DNA from: Pseudomonas putida
GTDB lineage: Bacteria > Pseudomonadota > Gammaproteobacteria > Pseudomonadales > Pseudomonadaceae
Assembly: GCF_025905425.1 (NCBI RefSeq)
Contig: NZ_CP109603.1
Location: 2,888,001-2,952,000, forward strand
DNA: 64,000 nt
Direction of reading: 5' to 3'
This document shows positions 53,253-64,000 of the stretch, piece after piece; positions within the stretch are counted from its first letter, which is position 1, and the number at the start of each line of letters is the position of its first letter. The translations under genes and the position numbers were made by a program. The notes below the pieces were generated by a model. It was not told where the DNA came from, ran no database searches, and worked only from the letters and a program-made list of their open reading frames with translations.

Positions 53253-54038
53253 ATGAACGCCATCGCCCACGCTTTACCGACCACCGCCCCCCACGGCGCA
53301 CTGACCCTTCGCGGCCTGAGCAAAACCTACGCCCTCAAGGGCAAGCCGATGCAAGTGCTCAAGGACATCGAGCTGAACATCCGGCCTGGTGAATTCGTCA
53401 GCATTGTCGGCGCCAGTGGCTGTGGCAAGTCCACGCTGCTGCGGCTGATCGTCGGCCTCGACCAGGACTACCAGGGGCAGATCCTGCTCGACCAGCAACC
53501 CGTGCACGGGCCGGGCCTGGAGCGCGGCATCGTGTTCCAGGACCACCGCCTGTTCCCGTGGATGACCCTGCAGCAGAACATTGCCCTGGCCCTTAAAAAC
53601 CACGCCATGCCGGCCGCGCAGAAGGACCGCCTGGTGGCCGAGCATATCGAACTGGTCGGCCTAAGCGGATACGAACAGGCCTACCCACACCAGCTCTCCG
53701 GCGGCATGGCCCAGCGCGCGGCCATTGCCCGGGCGCTGGTGAACAAACCCAAGGTGCTGCTGCTGGACGAGCCGCTGGGCGCCTTGGATGCACTGACCCG
53801 AGTGAGGCTGCAACAGGAACTGCAGCGTATCTGGGTGCAGGAGCGCTGCACCGTGATCATGGTCACCCATGACATCGAGGAGGCGCTGTACCTGGGTGAC
53901 CGGGTGATCGTGATGGATGCCCACCCCGGCAGAATCCGCGAGGACCTGCGCATCGACCTGCCGCACCCGCGCGAGCGCGACAGCGCGTTGCTGCACGACT
54001 ACAAGCAACGGCTGTTGGGCGAACTGGTGGGGCATTGA
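53253..54038 (+). CDS. ABC transporter ATP-binding protein (SsuB/TauB type)
   Basis: 261 aa from the ATG at 53253. Walker A GASGCGKST (residues 53-61), Q-loop in VFQDHRLFPWMT (about 92), signature LSGGMAQRAAIARAL, Walker B VLLLDEPLGALD, switch His in VMVTHDIEEA. The DHRLFPW and GALD variants are those of the nitrate/taurine/sulfonate subgroup. It completes the importer with the two permeases. There is no gene for a signal-peptide-bearing substrate-binding protein in the unit. Confidence 0.92.
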   Translation: MNAIAHALPTTAPHGALTLRGLSKTYALKGKPMQVLKDIELNIRPGEFVSIVGASGCGKSTLLRLIVGLDQDYQGQILLDQQPVHGPGLERGIVFQDHRLFPWMTLQQNIALALKNHAMPAAQKDRLVAEHIELVGLSGYEQAYPHQLSGGMAQRAAIARALVNKPKVLLLDEPLGALDALTRVRLQQELQRIWVQERCTVIMVTHDIEEALYLGDRVIVMDAHPGRIREDLRIDLPHPRERDSALLHDYKQRLLGELVGH

Positions 54039-54096
54039 GCTGCAAGTGAAATGGCCTGTGGTACTGTGCTGCGACACACCTGAAGGAGACTGCCAC

Positions 54097-54393
54097 ATGG
54101 ACGTACGTTGCACCTCGATCGAGGACGTTCGCTCGCGCATCGATCACATCGACCAGAACCTGGTCGCCCTGCTTGCTCAACGCGGCCAACTGGTCGCCCA
54201 GGCGGCGACGTTCAAGAAGACCACCGACGATGTGCGCGCACCGGCGCGGGTCGAGCAGGTGATTGCCAAGGTGCGTGCAATTGCCAGCGAGACAGGCGCA
54301 TCGCCCGAGGTGGTGGAACGGGTGTACCGGGCGATGATTGCGGCGTTCATCGATGAAGAGCTGAAACTGCATGCCGCGTTGAACGATGAATGA
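54097..54393 (+). CDS. AroQ-type chorismate mutase (or PchB-like lyase)
   Basis: 98 aa, a stand-alone AroQ helical domain with a strong AAGGAGA site. Conserved residues of the fold are placed as in monofunctional enzymes: R14 in VRSRIDHID, R29 in LLAQRG, K40 in ATFKK, R51 and E87/E88 in FIDEEL. The position that is Gln in E. coli chorismate mutase appears to be Glu. It converts chorismate to prephenate, or acts as an isochorismate-pyruvate lyase as PchB does. It follows the sulfur ABC unit by 58 bp and may have its own promoter; there is no obvious link to sulfur metabolism. A hairpin terminator follows. Confidence 0.8.
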   Translation: MDVRCTSIEDVRSRIDHIDQNLVALLAQRGQLVAQAATFKKTTDDVRAPARVEQVIAKVRAIASETGASPEVVERVYRAMIAAFIDEELKLHAALNDE

Positions 54394-54395
54394 AA

Positions 54396-54416
54396 CGGGG
54401 CCGCTTAGCGGCCCCG
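54396..54416. terminator. Bidirectional hairpin between convergent genes
   Basis: Perfect 9-bp stem CGGGGCCGC / GCGGCCCCG with a TTA loop, three bases after the chorismate mutase stop and 58 bp before the end of the convergent RTX gene. No long T run, so it may work with Rho or simply as a 3'-end stabiliser. Confidence 0.75.
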
Positions 54417-54474
54417 ATGTACATCGACTCTGGTTTAGATGATTGAGGGCATCCCTTGCCCTCACCTGCGCGAC

Positions 54475-57400
54475 TCACCCCACCAGGACGAAGTCTGCCG
54501 CCGTCACAGTCGTGGCGTCGGCTACCCCTACCAGGCGAATCGAGTCGGCAGCGCCGATGCTGACCAGCGTATCGGCGCCGACATCGGCGATGGTGACGTT
54601 AGCCGCAAAGGTTGCCGCAGTGATGTTGAATGCAGTGATATCCAGCAGGTCCTGCCCTCCCGCCAGGTTGGCATCGAAGTTGATGATCAGGTCGGCTCCG
54701 GAGCCGGCAGCGAACTGGAAGGTATCGTTGCCATCGCTGGCGATCATCGTGTCATCACCCGCGCCGCCGTTGACCGTGTCATCGCCAACCGCACCGTTGA
54801 TGAAGTCATTGCCGCTACCACCCGACAGGATGTCGTTGCCATCATCACCGAACAACGTGTCGCTGCCTGCCCCACCGTTCAGGATGTCATCGCCCAGACC
54901 GCCATCCAGGCTGTCGTTGTCGTCGCCGCCGTTCAAGGTATCGTTGCCAACGCCACCCAGCAGTTGGTCGTTACCCGCACCGCCGTCGAGGGTGTCGTTA
55001 CCTGAACGACCGGTGATGACGTTGTCCAGGCCGTTACCCGTGCCGACGAAGTTGGCGGCGCCGAAGTAGGTCAGGTTCTCCAGGTTGCTTCCCAGCGTGT
55101 AGCTGGTCATCGTCGTGCGCACAAGGTCGGTACCTTCGCCTGCCAGTTCCACCAGCACGTCCGCAGCAGTATCGACCACATAGCTGTCGTTACCGGCGCC
55201 GCCCACTAGCTGGTCGATGCCTGCACCACCGTTGAGGAAGTCGTTACCGGCACCGCCGATGATGGTGTTAGCCAGGATATTACCCACACCCACGAAGTTG
55301 CCGGTGCCGGTAAAGGTCAGGTTCTCCAGGTTGGCGCCGAGCGTGTAGTTTGCCAGGCTGGTCTGCACCAGGTCGGTGCCCCCTCCAACTGCGTCGCTGA
55401 CGGTGTCACCGGTGTTGTCGACGACGAAGGTGTCGTCACCGGCACCGCCAATCATGATGTCTGCACCAAGCCCACCGTTGAGTGTGTCGTTGCCTTCGTT
55501 GCCGGTAAGGGTGTCATTGCCCGAACCACCGGTGATGACGTTGTCCAGGCCATTACCGATACCAGCGAAGCTGGCGGCGCCGAAGTAGGTCAGGTTCTCC
55601 AGGTTGGTTCCCAGCGTGTAGCTAGTCATCGTCGTGCGCACAAGGTCGGTACCCTCTCCTGCCAGCTCCACGAGCACGTCTGCGGCGGTATCGACCACAT
55701 AGCTGTCGTTACCGGCGCCGCCCACTAGCTGGTCGATGCCACCCCCACCGTTGAGGAAGTCGTTACCGGCACCGCCGATGATGGTGTTGGCCAGGATATT
55801 ACCCACACCCACGAAGTTGCCGGTGCCGGTAAAGGTCAGGTTCTCCAGGTTGGCGCCGAGCGTGTAGCTTGCCAGGCTGGTCTGCACCAGGTCCGTGCCC
55901 CCTCCAACTGCGTCGCTGACGGTGTCACCGGTGTTGTCGACGACAAAGGTGTCGTTGCCGGCGCCGCCAATCATGCTATCGGCGCCTGCCCCACCGTTGA
56001 GGACATCATTGCCCGAGCCGCCGATAAGGACGTTGTTCAGGCCGTTACCGGTACCGACAAAGTTAGCGGCGCCGAAGTAGGTCAGGTTCTCCAGGTTGCT
56101 GCCCAGCGTATAGCTGGTGATCGTCGTGCGTATGACGTCCGTGCCACCGCCTGCCAGTTCCACGACTACGTCGCCGGCATTGTCGATCACATAGCTGTCG
56201 TTACCGGTGCCACCCACCAACTGGTCGATACCTGCACCACCGTTGAGGAAGTCGTTACCGGCACCGCCGATGATGGTGTTAGCCAGGGTATTACCCACAC
56301 CCACAAAGTTGCCGGTGCCGGTAAAGGTCAGGTTCTCCAGGTTGGCGCCGAGCGTGTAGTTTGCCAGGCTGGTCTGCACCAGGTCGGTGCCACCTCCCAA
56401 CGCCTCGTTGACGGTGTCCGCAGGGTTGTCGACGACGAAGGTGTCGTCACCGGCACCGCCAATCATGATGTCTGCACCAAGCCCACCGTTGAGTGTGTCG
56501 TTGCCTTCGTTGCCGGTAAGGGTGTCATTGCCCGAACCACCGGTGATGACGTTGTCCAGGCCATTACCGATACCAGCGAAGCTGGCGGCGCCGAAGTAGG
56601 TCAGGTTCTCCAGGTTGGTTCCCAGCGTGTAGCTGGTCATCGTCGTGCGCACAAGGTCGGTACCCTCTCCTGCCAACTCCACCAGCACGTCTGCGGCGGT
56701 ATCGACCACATAGCTGTCGTTACCGGCGCCGCCCACCAGCTGGTCGATGCCACCCCCACCGTTGAGGAAGTCGTTACCGGCACCGCCGATGATGGTGTTA
56801 GCCAGGGTATTACCCACACCCACGAAGTTGCCGGTGCCGGTAAAGGTCAGGTTCTCCAGGTTGGCGCCGAGCGTGTAACTTGCCAGGCTGGTCTGCACCA
56901 GGTCCGTGCCCCCTCCTGCGGCCTCGGTGACGGTGTCACCGGTGTTGTCGACCACAAAGGTGTCGTTGCCGGTACCGCCGTTCATGGCATCTGCGCCCAG
57001 CCCACCGTTGAGTATGTCGTCGCCAGCACCGCCGAACAGCTGATCGTTTCCGGCCAGGCCATTGAGCGTGTCATTGCCTCCCAGCCCTGACAGCACGTCA
57101 TCAAGCGAGGTGCCAGTCAAGGTGTCTGCACCCGGAGTGCCTTGCAGCACCACCCCTTGCAGTGGCGGCACAACCGCTGTCGCGGCCGAGGTGACCGTCT
57201 CCAGGGTGCCGAAGCCATCGGTGTAGCGCACGACCACGCGCAGTTGCAGGTCACCCTGCGCAGTGCCCGGGGTAAAGGTGGCCGCAGTCGCACCGACGAT
57301 GTCGGTAAACGACGTGCCAGAGCCTTGCTGCCACTGGAAGCTGAACGCTCCCAACCCATCCACATCGGCAATACTTGCGGTGAGTGCGCTCAGCACTTGC

Positions 57401-60400
57401 CCCTGCTCCGGTGTAGTGTCGCTGATCAGTACCGCTCCGGTCGGTGCATCGTTGGCGTTGGCCACCGGGTCGAGGATGTCGGAGGCGATGCTTTCATGCA
57501 CGCCGAAGTCATCCACGTAGCTGACCACCACCCGCATGTTCTGCCCCACCTGGGCCTGGGTCAGGACGAAGGTGCTGCCAATGGCGCCAACGATGTTGAC
57601 CCAGCCAAGCCCCCGGTTCGACTGCCACTGGAAGGTGAACTGCGGATTGCTCAGGCCGTCGGCATCGACGATGGTCGCCGTATTGGCGGTCAGCGTCTGG
57701 TTCTGCACCAGCAGCCCGGTCACGGCCGGCCCGGCGCTCGGCGCGCTGTTCGGTGCCGAATCGACGATCTCCAGGGTGCCCTTGGCATCCTGATACACCG
57801 CCCGCACCCGAATGCTCAGCCCCGCCACATCGTCCGCGACCCGGTAGGTGCTGCCAATTGCCCGCGACACCTCGCCTGCGGCGACGAAGGTGATGTCCTC
57901 GTACACACCCGAGCCCGGCAGTTGCTCGACCTGCCAGTAGTAGGCGACCGGCCCGTTGACCGCACCGGTGGGGTTGCTTGCACTGACGTTGTCGGCATCG
58001 TGCACCGCTAGGTCAGAGACACGCAGCAGTTGCCCAGCTACAGGTGCGTCCGCACGCCCGCCCGTGGCATCGTCAAGGATCGCCAAGTGGCCCGATGGGT
58101 CAGCGTTGACGGCCGTGCCGACACCGGAGGCAATGGCACGGTCAGAGAACTGCAGACGCTCGATGCCGGTCAACCGATCGACACCATCACGCCCCGCCAC
58201 CAGGTCGGTGACGATGACCGCATTGCCATCGACCACCACGTTGTAGTCGGTCGCAACCCCCGAGAACAGCGCGGTATCGAAGCTGTCAGTGCCGTTCAGG
58301 ATCTCCCGCACGATCACCAGCTGGCCTGGGTTGTAGGTACCGTTGAGCATCAGCGGCACCATGGGCTCCATGCTGTCGAACGTGGCGATTTCCGGGCCGG
58401 TGCCATCGCTGTTGGCGCGTACGCTGATGCGCACGTTGAGCCACTTGTCACCGTCGAGAATATCGTCGCCGCCGCGGCCTTCGATCAGGTCGCTGCCGCT
58501 GCCGCCAAGGATGATGTTGCCGCCATCGTAGAAGGTCGCACCGGCAGCCAACAGGTCGGCCAGGCCGTTGATCAGGCTGATGTTGGTCAGCACGCTGCCA
58601 TTGGCACCGGCGGTGGGCAGCGAGGCGGCATCTTCGTTGTCACCGCGCAGGAAGTCGCCGTGTGCCGAGCCCGAGAGCCCTTCCATGATGTCGAAGCGCA
58701 CCAGTGCCGAAGCACCCGATCCCGGCACCGATGGCACATCGAAGAAGCGGTCGGTGTAGTCGATGGTCACGCCCTGGGCAAGCCCTTTGAAGGTTGCCCA
58801 GTCGTAGCCGGAGCCGCCGATATAGCGGTCACCGAAGCCGAGGCTGCCGACCATGATGTCGTCGCCACCTTCACCGTTGAACTTGTCGTTTTCGTTGCCG
58901 CCGATGAACACATCGTGGCCGATCACTGGGTCGTTGCCGAGTGGGTCGAAGTTGTCACCAGGCGCACCGTCCGAGGTGCCCTTCTCGATCCAGTCGTCGC
59001 CTTCGTTGCCCATGTCCTGTTCGTTGGCCTTGCTGCCCAGGATGAAGTCATTGCCTTGGCCGCCAATGGCCTCGGAAGCATCCTCGCCGGTGACGATGAA
59101 GTCGTTGCCAAAGCCACCAATGATCAGGTTGACGCCATTACCGCCGTGCAGCACGTCATTGCCGTCGCCGCCCTGGATATTGTCGTCGCCGCCCACGTCG
59201 CTGATGATGTCGTCGCCGGCACCACCGCGCAGTTGGTCGTTGCCATTGCCGCCTTCGATGCGATCGTTGCCGGCATCACCCCACACCGTGTCGTCACCAC
59301 CGCCAGAGACGAGGATATCGTCGCCGTTGGTGCCGCCCAGCACGATGTGCTCTTCACCGGCGTAGCGGATGTAGTTGGTGTCTGGCCCTGCGGTCAGCGG
59401 GTTGTCGCGGAACACCACCTGCTGGCCGTTATCGCCCAGCGGGTCGACATTGCCCAGGCCATCGTTGTACTGCTTGCTGCGGTCCACTTCGAGGTAGAAC
59501 GCCGGGTCAGAGAACACCAGGCCCGGCAAGTGGGTGGCCGAGGTGTTGGCCATGATCAGCTTGGCGAACGAGTTGCTTTCAAGCTCGGCATTCATCGACA
59601 GGCCAGCGGTGCGTTCCAGGTAGTAGAAGCGGTCGCCGTCCTGGAGTTTTTCCAGCTGGTTCTCGAACACGAAGTTGAAGGTCGAGCCGAGCATGCCGCC
59701 GAACGGGGTTTTCGCTTCGGCAAGGCCGCCGATCCACAGGTCGATGGCATCGACCCCGGTCACCGTGACAGCCTTGAGGTCATCGGCGGTGCCCAGCACA
59801 CCGTCTTTGCCGGGCAGCGTCACGTTGGCCCAGGCCCCGGTACCGTTGAGGAAGTCCAGCCGGTCGAGCGGCGAACCGTCACCGCCGAACACCAGCGCCA
59901 TGGCCGCCGCGCGCTTGTCCACCAGGGTAGTCGCCCCGGTGATGGTGCTGTGGGTGCCGTAGGCGGCGATGAAGTTGATCAACGACTCCGGATGCTTGAG
60001 GTGCTGCACCAGGTCGACCCAGCTGCTGTAAGGCTTGAGTTGGGTATCACCGGTTTGCCCGAAGATATCGCGGCGCACGGCGTTGAGCGAAGGAATCCCC
60101 ACATCGCGGCCACGGGCGATGTTGATCGCCGGCAGGTCGAGCGGCAGGCCAAGCAGGTTGTTGCGCAGCGCCTCGGTGACGAACTCGTCGATTTCGTTAC
60201 CGGCCTGGCGCGTGACCCCGCGCACGATGGCGCTGGTCGCGTCCTCGGGCGTGACACCACTGGCGGCGTACGCCAACGGGTTGAGGAACGCGGCAATCAG
60301 GCCAAGCTGCTGATCGGGGTTGGTGCTAGTCGGGTCATTGACCACGTTGAAGTCGATGTCGAAACGGTCGACGGTTTCGGTCAGCATCGAGTGGCCGAAG

Positions 60401-63400
60401 CGGTACACGGTGTGCGCGAACTCGGCGACGATCGAGGCATCGAGGTCGACGTCATAGACCTGGGTCGGGGCGAAGAACAGGTCAACGCGGGGCTGAATGG
60501 TGCGGGCGAACTCCTCGAACACCAGGTGCTGATACTGCATCTCGGTGCCGAACTTGGCTGCCTGGAACAGCCGCTCGCCATTCCACACCAAAGCATCGAT
60601 CTCGGCCTGGCTGGCAGGCAGCGCGTTGACCGGGTTGAGCAGCCACTCGTTGAGGAAGGCCACGTCGCCCGCATCGAGCACGGTGTCCTTGGTCTGCGCC
60701 ACCAGCCGATTGTGCTCGGCGTGGAAGATCGCATGCACAGCGGTCAGGCCGATGTTTTCGTTGACCCGGCCGTCGCCGGCAATGTAGTGCGCATCCAGCA
60801 GCTCGTTGTCGTAGGCCAGGTTGGCACCTGTCTGCGGGTTAACCGGCACGGCGTTACCGACCAGCGCATCGGCATCCGGCGCCAGCACGCCACCGCTGAA
60901 CACCGGCACGGCATTGTGGGCGATGTCGGCAAGGAACTGATGGCCTGTGCGCACGGCATTGGTCAGGTCGATCGGGGCCAGCGGGTTGCCTTCGACCAGC
61001 ACGTCATCCGCTGTGCCGCCAAGGCCGTCGGCGCCCTTCATCACCACCATCGGGTAGCCATTTGGCCCCTTGATGAAGTTGCCATAGGCGTCGGTCGCCA
61101 GCAGCGGAACGTTGTCGACGTCGGCATCGGTGAGGTGAATGCCGAGCAGGTCGTTGGCCTGCGCCTTGACCACTTTCCAGGTCGCCATGCCACCGATTTC
61201 ACTGTCGTCCGCACTGCCGAACTTGCCATCGGCGCCAAGGTCACGGTTGGTGATCAGCCGGCCAGTGGCGACTGGGCCTTGGTCGGTCATCTGATAGCCG
61301 CGCAGGAACACCTGGTGCGAGGGGTGCGAGCTGTAGGTCTGGTTCTGGTCCACGAACGGCGTGGTGGTATTGGTGTGCTCATGAATGTCGTCGGCGTTGC
61401 CAAGGATGCCATCCGGCCCGGGCAGGTTGGTGGCACGGGTCAGCACCATGAAGTTGGCGTTGCCGCCCGGCACGTACAGGGGGTCATCCGGTTGCAGCGG
61501 GATGAACACAGTGCCCGAGCCGCCTTTGGTGACCAGGTCCAGGCCATGGTCGAAGAACTGCCCGAAGAAGGTCATCCAGGCGTTGAACGGCGCAGACAGC
61601 CCGGCATCCGCCGTGGTGTTTTCGAACAGGTAGACATCGTGGTCGTCCGTGGTGCCGAACTGGCCATCCAGGCCAGGGCTTGCGACGATCCGCACGCCAT
61701 CTTTGAGCACGTCGTCATTGCCCGGCGTGCCGAAGTTGAGCACACCGTCCGCACCGGGGTCGTAGGCCGTGGCGTAGGCCGCCGGGTTATTCGAGGTCTG
61801 ATCGACGATCAGGTTGCTGATGGTGCGCGGTTGCGAGTCGAACACCGCACCGCTGGTCTGCTGGTAGGACGACCCCGGTATGGCAGGCGAGCCGGGGCCG
61901 AAGAAGCCGGCCGGCGCGCCTTCGGCCGGGTTGAACACCGGGTCGGTCAGGCGTGGGAAGACGTTGTCGGCGGCACCGAATTGGGTGTTGTTGGTGCCGT
62001 TGAGGTTCATCAGGTTGTTGTTCGAGCCGTCCACTGCACGCAGGCCCAGGGGCGCGCGGATGTTCGGGACCAGCGAGAGAATGTCTTGCCCGGCGGCATC
62101 GGCCTCGGCGATCTTGATCTGGGCCAGGATGAAGTTAAGGTCGGAGCGGACCATTTGCAGGCCCGCACCACCTTCGCTGGCATCGACCACAGGCGTTGGC
62201 GCCGTAGGTACCACGGGCGCGCCAGGCTCAACCACGGCAGTGGGCTGGGAGAACAGCACCTCGGTGGTGCCATGGGCGTCCTGGTAGATCGCCTTGACCC
62301 GCAGCGACAACCCGGCCAGGTCCGGCGAGACCTTGAACGCCGTGCCATCGGCGCTCTGGAACGCCAGGTCGCCGGCCGGCAGCAGGATGATGTCCTCGAA
62401 CACACCGCTGCCCGGGTCCGCCTCGAACTGCCAGTAGTAGGACACCGAGGTGTTGTTGAGCAGGCCTTGCGGGTTGGTCGGCGAAATGTTGTCGCCATCC
62501 AGCACCCCGGCCATGCTCACGGTCAGCATGTCGCCTACCGTTATCGCGCCGCCGTTGCCGTCGGTGACGGTCGGGCTGCCGGTAGGCTGGGCATTCACCC
62601 CTGGCACCAGCACCCGCTGGCCGTCGGAGAATTGCAGGCGCTCGATATGCAGCAGGGTATCGGTGCCGTCACCGCCGACGGTATCGGTTACCGTCCATAT
62701 ATCGTCCGCCACATCGGCCGTGCCCCGGGTGTTCTGGGTGACCACGTAGTCGGCCTGAAGACCGGAGAACACGGCGGTATCGAAGGCAGCCCCGCCCGTC
62801 GAGGTGCCCGGCAGGATTTCCCGCACGGCCTTGAGCTGGCCAGGGTTGTAGGTGCGGTCGAGCATGAACGGGATCATGTCGACCATGCTGTCGAAGCTGG
62901 CGATTTCCGGCCCGGTATGGTTGACATCATCCGGGGCATACACGGCGATCCGCACGTTGATCCACTTGTCACCGTCGATCAGGTCATCGCCACCACGGCC
63001 CTCGATCAGGTCGCTACCATTGCCGCCGAGGATGATGTTGCCGGTGGCAAAGCCCGTAGTGGGCAAGCCGGCGTCAGCCAGGAACTGCTCCAGCCCACGG
63101 ATCAATGCCACGTTGGTCAGCGCACTGCCGGTGGCACCGCCGTGGTTAAGAATGGTGACCGCATCGACGTCATCGCCTTTGAGCACATCGCCGAATTTGG
63201 AACCGGACAACCCTTCGACTTCGGCAAAGCGATCGAGGATCGAGGCCGGCGAGGCGCCGACCGGGTTGAACACCCCGGCGTTCTGGTTCGGCGCGTTGCC
63301 ATGGGGCTGCGCCAGCGCAGCCAGGCTCAAGTCGACGGTCACGCCGACCTGGTCATTCTTGTAGGTCACCCAGTCGAAACCGGACATACCGTCCATCTTG

Positions 63401-64000
63401 TCCTGGGCATCGCTGCCGACAAAGATGTCATCACCGCCTTCGCCAATCATTTCGTCGAAGCCACCGCCACCGACGAAGATGTCGTTGCCGATCACTTCGT
63501 CACCCAGCAGGGGCGCGAAGTTGTCGCCGGGGGCGCCGTCCTGGGTGCCCTTCTCGATCCAGTCATCGCCCTCGTTGCCGGTCGGTGGCAGGTTGGTCTT
63601 GGCGCCGAGGATGAAGTCGTCGCCCTGGCCGCCGAAGGTGGTGCTGATGTCTTCGGTGGTGATAATGAAGTCCTGGCCGTCGCCACCCAAAATCAGGTTA
63701 CCGGCGACCCCCATGCTGCCGGCTACGATCACATCGTTACCGGCGTTGCCTTCCAGGCGGTTGTCGCCAAACGAGTCGGTGATGATGTCGTCGCCCGCGC
63801 CGCCCAGCACCGCATCGTTACCCGCCCCGCCTTCGAGGCGGTCGTTGCCGCCGTCGCCGTAGACAGTGTCGTCACCTTCGCCTGAGATGATGATGTCATT
63901 GCCTGCGGTGCCACCGAGGACCACATGGTCTTCACCGGTGTAGTGCAGGTAGTTGCTGTCGGCGCCCACGGTATCCGGGTTGTCGCGGATCACCAGCGGC
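54475..64000 (-). CDS. Giant secreted RTX animal-type heme peroxidase (partial, 5' end outside window)
   Basis: At least 3,174 codons in frame to the window edge; no real start is visible (numbering here from codon at 63993). Order: RTX block and LGxxD-like region (1-470), Ig-like domain (about 495-620), animal heme peroxidase domain (about 720-1505), a second RTX block (about 1,535-1,840), repeated Ig-like domains (about 1,960-2,290), then long arrays of GGxGxDxL nonapeptides to a C-terminal secretion signal ending DFVLVG. Peroxidase landmarks: distal His H816 in FFDHGLD, proximal His H1094 in AEHNRL, and YRFGHSM (H1201). It should be exported by a type I system and bind calcium; P. putida has such a peroxidase (PehA type). 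No T1SS genes are in the window. Confidence 0.92.
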   Translation of the reverse strand, partial: PLVIRDNPDTVGADSNYLHYTGEDHVVLGGTAGNDIIISGEGDDTVYGDGGNDRLEGGAGNDAVLGGAGDDIITDSFGDNRLEGNAGNDVIVAGSMGVAGNLILGGDGQDFIITTEDISTTFGGQGDDFILGAKTNLPPTGNEGDDWIEKGTQDGAPGDNFAPLLGDEVIGNDIFVGGGGFDEMIGEGGDDIFVGSDAQDKMDGMSGFDWVTYKNDQVGVTVDLSLAALAQPHGNAPNQNAGVFNPVGASPASILDRFAEVEGLSGSKFGDVLKGDDVDAVTILNHGGATGSALTNVALIRGLEQFLADAGLPTTGFATGNIILGGNGSDLIEGRGGDDLIDGDKWINVRIAVYAPDDVNHTGPEIASFDSMVDMIPFMLDRTYNPGQLKAVREILPGTSTGGAAFDTAVFSGLQADYVVTQNTRGTADVADDIWTVTDTVGGDGTDTLLHIERLQFSDGQRVLVPGVNAQPTGSPTVTDGNGGAITVGDMLTVSMAGVLDGDNISPTNPQGLLNNTSVSYYWQFEADPGSGVFEDIILLPAGDLAFQSADGTAFKVSPDLAGLSLRVKAIYQDAHGTTEVLFSQPTAVVEPGAPVVPTAPTPVVDASEGGAGLQMVRSDLNFILAQIKIAEADAAGQDILSLVPNIRAPLGLRAVDGSNNNLMNLNGTNNTQFGAADNVFPRLTDPVFNPAEGAPAGFFGPGSPAIPGSSYQQTSGAVFDSQPRTISNLIVDQTSNNPAAYATAYDPGADGVLNFGTPGNDDVLKDGVRIVASPGLDGQFGTTDDHDVYLFENTTADAGLSAPFNAWMTFFGQFFDHGLDLVTKGGSGTVFIPLQPDDPLYVPGGNANFMVLTRATNLPGPDGILGNADDIHEHTNTTTPFVDQNQTYSSHPSHQVFLRGYQMTDQGPVATGRLITNRDLGADGKFGSADDSEIGGMATWKVVKAQANDLLGIHLTDADVDNVPLLATDAYGNFIKGPNGYPMVVMKGADGLGGTADDVLVEGNPLAPIDLTNAVRTGHQFLADIAHNAVPVFSGGVLAPDADALVGNAVPVNPQTGANLAYDNELLDAHYIAGDGRVNENIGLTAVHAIFHAEHNRLVAQTKDTVLDAGDVAFLNEWLLNPVNALPASQAEIDALVWNGERLFQAAKFGTEMQYQHLVFEEFARTIQPRVDLFFAPTQVYDVDLDASIVAEFAHTVYRFGHSMLTETVDRFDIDFNVVNDPTSTNPDQQLGLIAAFLNPLAYAASGVTPEDATSAIVRGVTRQAGNEIDEFVTEALRNNLLGLPLDLPAINIARGRDVGIPSLNAVRRDIFGQTGDTQLKPYSSWVDLVQHLKHPESLINFIAAYGTHSTITGATTLVDKRAAAMALVFGGDGSPLDRLDFLNGTGAWANVTLPGKDGVLGTADDLKAVTVTGVDAIDLWIGGLAEAKTPFGGMLGSTFNFVFENQLEKLQDGDRFYYLERTAGLSMNAELESNSFAKLIMANTSATHLPGLVFSDPAFYLEVDRSKQYNDGLGNVDPLGDNGQQVVFRDNPLTAGPDTNYIRYAGEEHIVLGGTNGDDILVSGGGDDTVWGDAGNDRIEGGNGNDQLRGGAGDDIISDVGGDDNIQGGDGNDVLHGGNGVNLIIGGFGNDFIVTGEDASEAIGGQGNDFILGSKANEQDMGNEGDDWIEKGTSDGAPGDNFDPLGNDPVIGHDVFIGGNENDKFNGEGGDDIMVGSLGFGDRYIGGSGYDWATFKGLAQGVTIDYTDRFFDVPSVPGSGASALVRFDIMEGLSGSAHGDFLRGDNEDAASLPTAGANGSVLTNISLINGLADLLAAGATFYDGGNIILGGSGSDLIEGRGGDDILDGDKWLNVRISVRANSDGTGPEIATFDSMEPMVPLMLNGTYNPGQLVIVREILNGTDSFDTALFSGVATDYNVVVDGNAVIVTDLVAGRDGVDRLTGIERLQFSDRAIASGVGTAVNADPSGHLAILDDATGGRADAPVAGQLLRVSDLAVHDADNVSASNPTGAVNGPVAYYWQVEQLPGSGVYEDITFVAAGEVSRAIGSTYRVADDVAGLSIRVRAVYQDAKGTLEIVDSAPNSAPSAGPAVTGLLVQNQTLTANTATIVDADGLSNPQFTFQWQSNRGLGWVNIVGAIGSTFVLTQAQVGQNMRVVVSYVDDFGVHESIASDILDPVANANDAPTGAVLISDTTPEQGQVLSALTASIADVDGLGAFSFQWQQGSGTSFTDIVGATAATFTPGTAQGDLQLRVVVRYTDGFGTLETVTSAATAVVPPLQGVVLQGTPGADTLTGTSLDDVLSGLGGNDTLNGLAGNDQLFGGAGDDILNGGLGADAMNGGTGNDTFVVDNTGDTVTEAAGGGTDLVQTSLASYTLGANLENLTFTGTGNFVGVGNTLANTIIGGAGNDFLNGGGGIDQLVGGAGNDSYVVDTAADVLVELAGEGTDLVRTTMTSYTLGTNLENLTYFGAASFAGIGNGLDNVITGGSGNDTLTGNEGNDTLNGGLGADIMIGGAGDDTFVVDNPADTVNEALGGGTDLVQTSLANYTLGANLENLTFTGTGNFVGVGNTLANTIIGGAGNDFLNGGAGIDQLVGGTGNDSYVIDNAGDVVVELAGGGTDVIRTTITSYTLGSNLENLTYFGAANFVGTGNGLNNVLIGGSGNDVLNGGAGADSMIGGAGNDTFVVDNTGDTVSDAVGGGTDLVQTSLASYTLGANLENLTFTGTGNFVGVGNILANTIIGGAGNDFLNGGGGIDQLVGGAGNDSYVVDTAADVLVELAGEGTDLVRTTMTSYTLGTNLENLTYFGAASFAGIGNGLDNVITGGSGNDTLTGNEGNDTLNGGLGADIMIGGAGDDTFVVDNTGDTVSDAVGGGTDLVQTSLANYTLGANLENLTFTGTGNFVGVGNILANTIIGGAGNDFLNGGAGIDQLVGGAGNDSYVVDTAADVLVELAGEGTDLVRTTMTSYTLGSNLENLTYFGAANFVGTGNGLDNVITGRSGNDTLDGGAGNDQLLGGVGNDTLNGGDDNDSLDGGLGDDILNGGAGSDTLFGDDGNDILSGGSGNDFINGAVGDDTVNGGAGDDTMIASDGNDTFQFAAGSGADLIINFDANLAGGQDLLDITAFNITAATFAANVTIADVGADTLVSIGAADSIRLVGVADATTVTAADFVLVG
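55025..56990. repeat. Long tandem repeats (about 500-bp module) inside the RTX gene
   Basis: Four successive modules of about 495-516 bp, marked by near-identical stretches starting around 55048, 55563, 56058 and 56574 (GCGCCGAAGTAGGTCAGGTT in each). Every second copy is more alike, giving a higher-order period near 1,010 bp. Each encodes about 170 residues with T-D-L-V-x-T-S/T and G-N-D-x-L segments. The identity is high enough to cause assembly collapse or recombination. Confidence 0.9.

Noticed and set aside
58030..63885. Very long open frame (about 1,950 codons) on the plus strand opposite the RTX peroxidase
   Set aside because: Repetitive GC-rich coding sequence keeps the antisense frame open. 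Its protein is low complexity with no domain, signal or ribosome site, while the minus strand has clear peroxidase and RTX motifs.

Overview
The window comes from a high-GC Pseudomonas, most likely of the P. putida group. The evidence is the density of inverted REP pairs built around GCGGG-CAAG-CCCGCTCCCACAGG, an sfnECR operon, glcDEF, a DUF2388 secreted protein and a giant RTX heme peroxidase. This is inferred from gene content only; no rRNA, tRNA or CRISPR array was seen.

Layout. 1-1549 (minus): two-component operon with an OmpR-type regulator, a periplasmic binding protein and the first codons of what is probably its sensor kinase. 1624-3145: a TetR regulator divergent from an enoyl-CoA hydratase. 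3329-7507 (minus): an ABC export-type operon (LolD-like ATPase, large FtsX-like permease, lipocalin-like lipoprotein). 7820-9712: a PBP2 (mrdA type). 10065-12932: sfnE-sfnC-sfnR, which in P. putida links sulfate starvation to a sigma-54 regulon. 13065-14501 (minus): a secreted Gly/His-rich repeat protein and a glutathione S-transferase. 14693-18099: an amine or amino-acid oxidation cluster (DAO-type flavoprotein, ProC-like reductase, a decayed MFS transporter, cupin, RidA), followed by a convergent GlxA-type AraC regulator. 19401-34266 (minus): a complete insecticidal-type toxin complex, tcA-tcB-tcC, with a variable effector domain at the C-terminus of TcC. 34575-38390: flavin oxidoreductase, 2-hydroxyacid dehydrogenase and aldehyde dehydrogenase. 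38508-42778: DUF2388 protein and glycolate oxidase glcDEF.

42779-54038 is the most interesting part. It has three transcription units. Unit 1 is a flavin-dependent monooxygenase followed by two paralogues resembling DszB, the sulfinate desulfinase. Unit 2 is two TonB-dependent receptors. Unit 3 is an ABC importer core of two permeases and an ATPase. Each unit is preceded by a correctly spaced sigma-54 -24/-12 promoter (TGGCAC-N5-YTGCN) and by one or two copies of a 16-bp palindrome of the form TGCTG-N6-CAGCA. I infer that SfnR, encoded at 11832-12932, or a relative drives all three. Several products are almost free of Cys and Met, as expected of sulfur-starvation proteins. The only Cys in the first DszB-like protein sits at the catalytic position; its neighbour has Ser there. 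Together the units read as an uptake-and-desulfurisation route: outer membrane receptor, ABC importer, FMNH2-dependent oxygenation (SfnE could supply FMNH2), then C-S cleavage to sulfite. The substrate is unknown.

54097-64000: a small AroQ-type chorismate mutase, then (minus) the C-terminal part of a giant secreted RTX animal-type heme peroxidase that runs off the window. Most operons are separated by inverted REP pairs or GC-rich hairpins.
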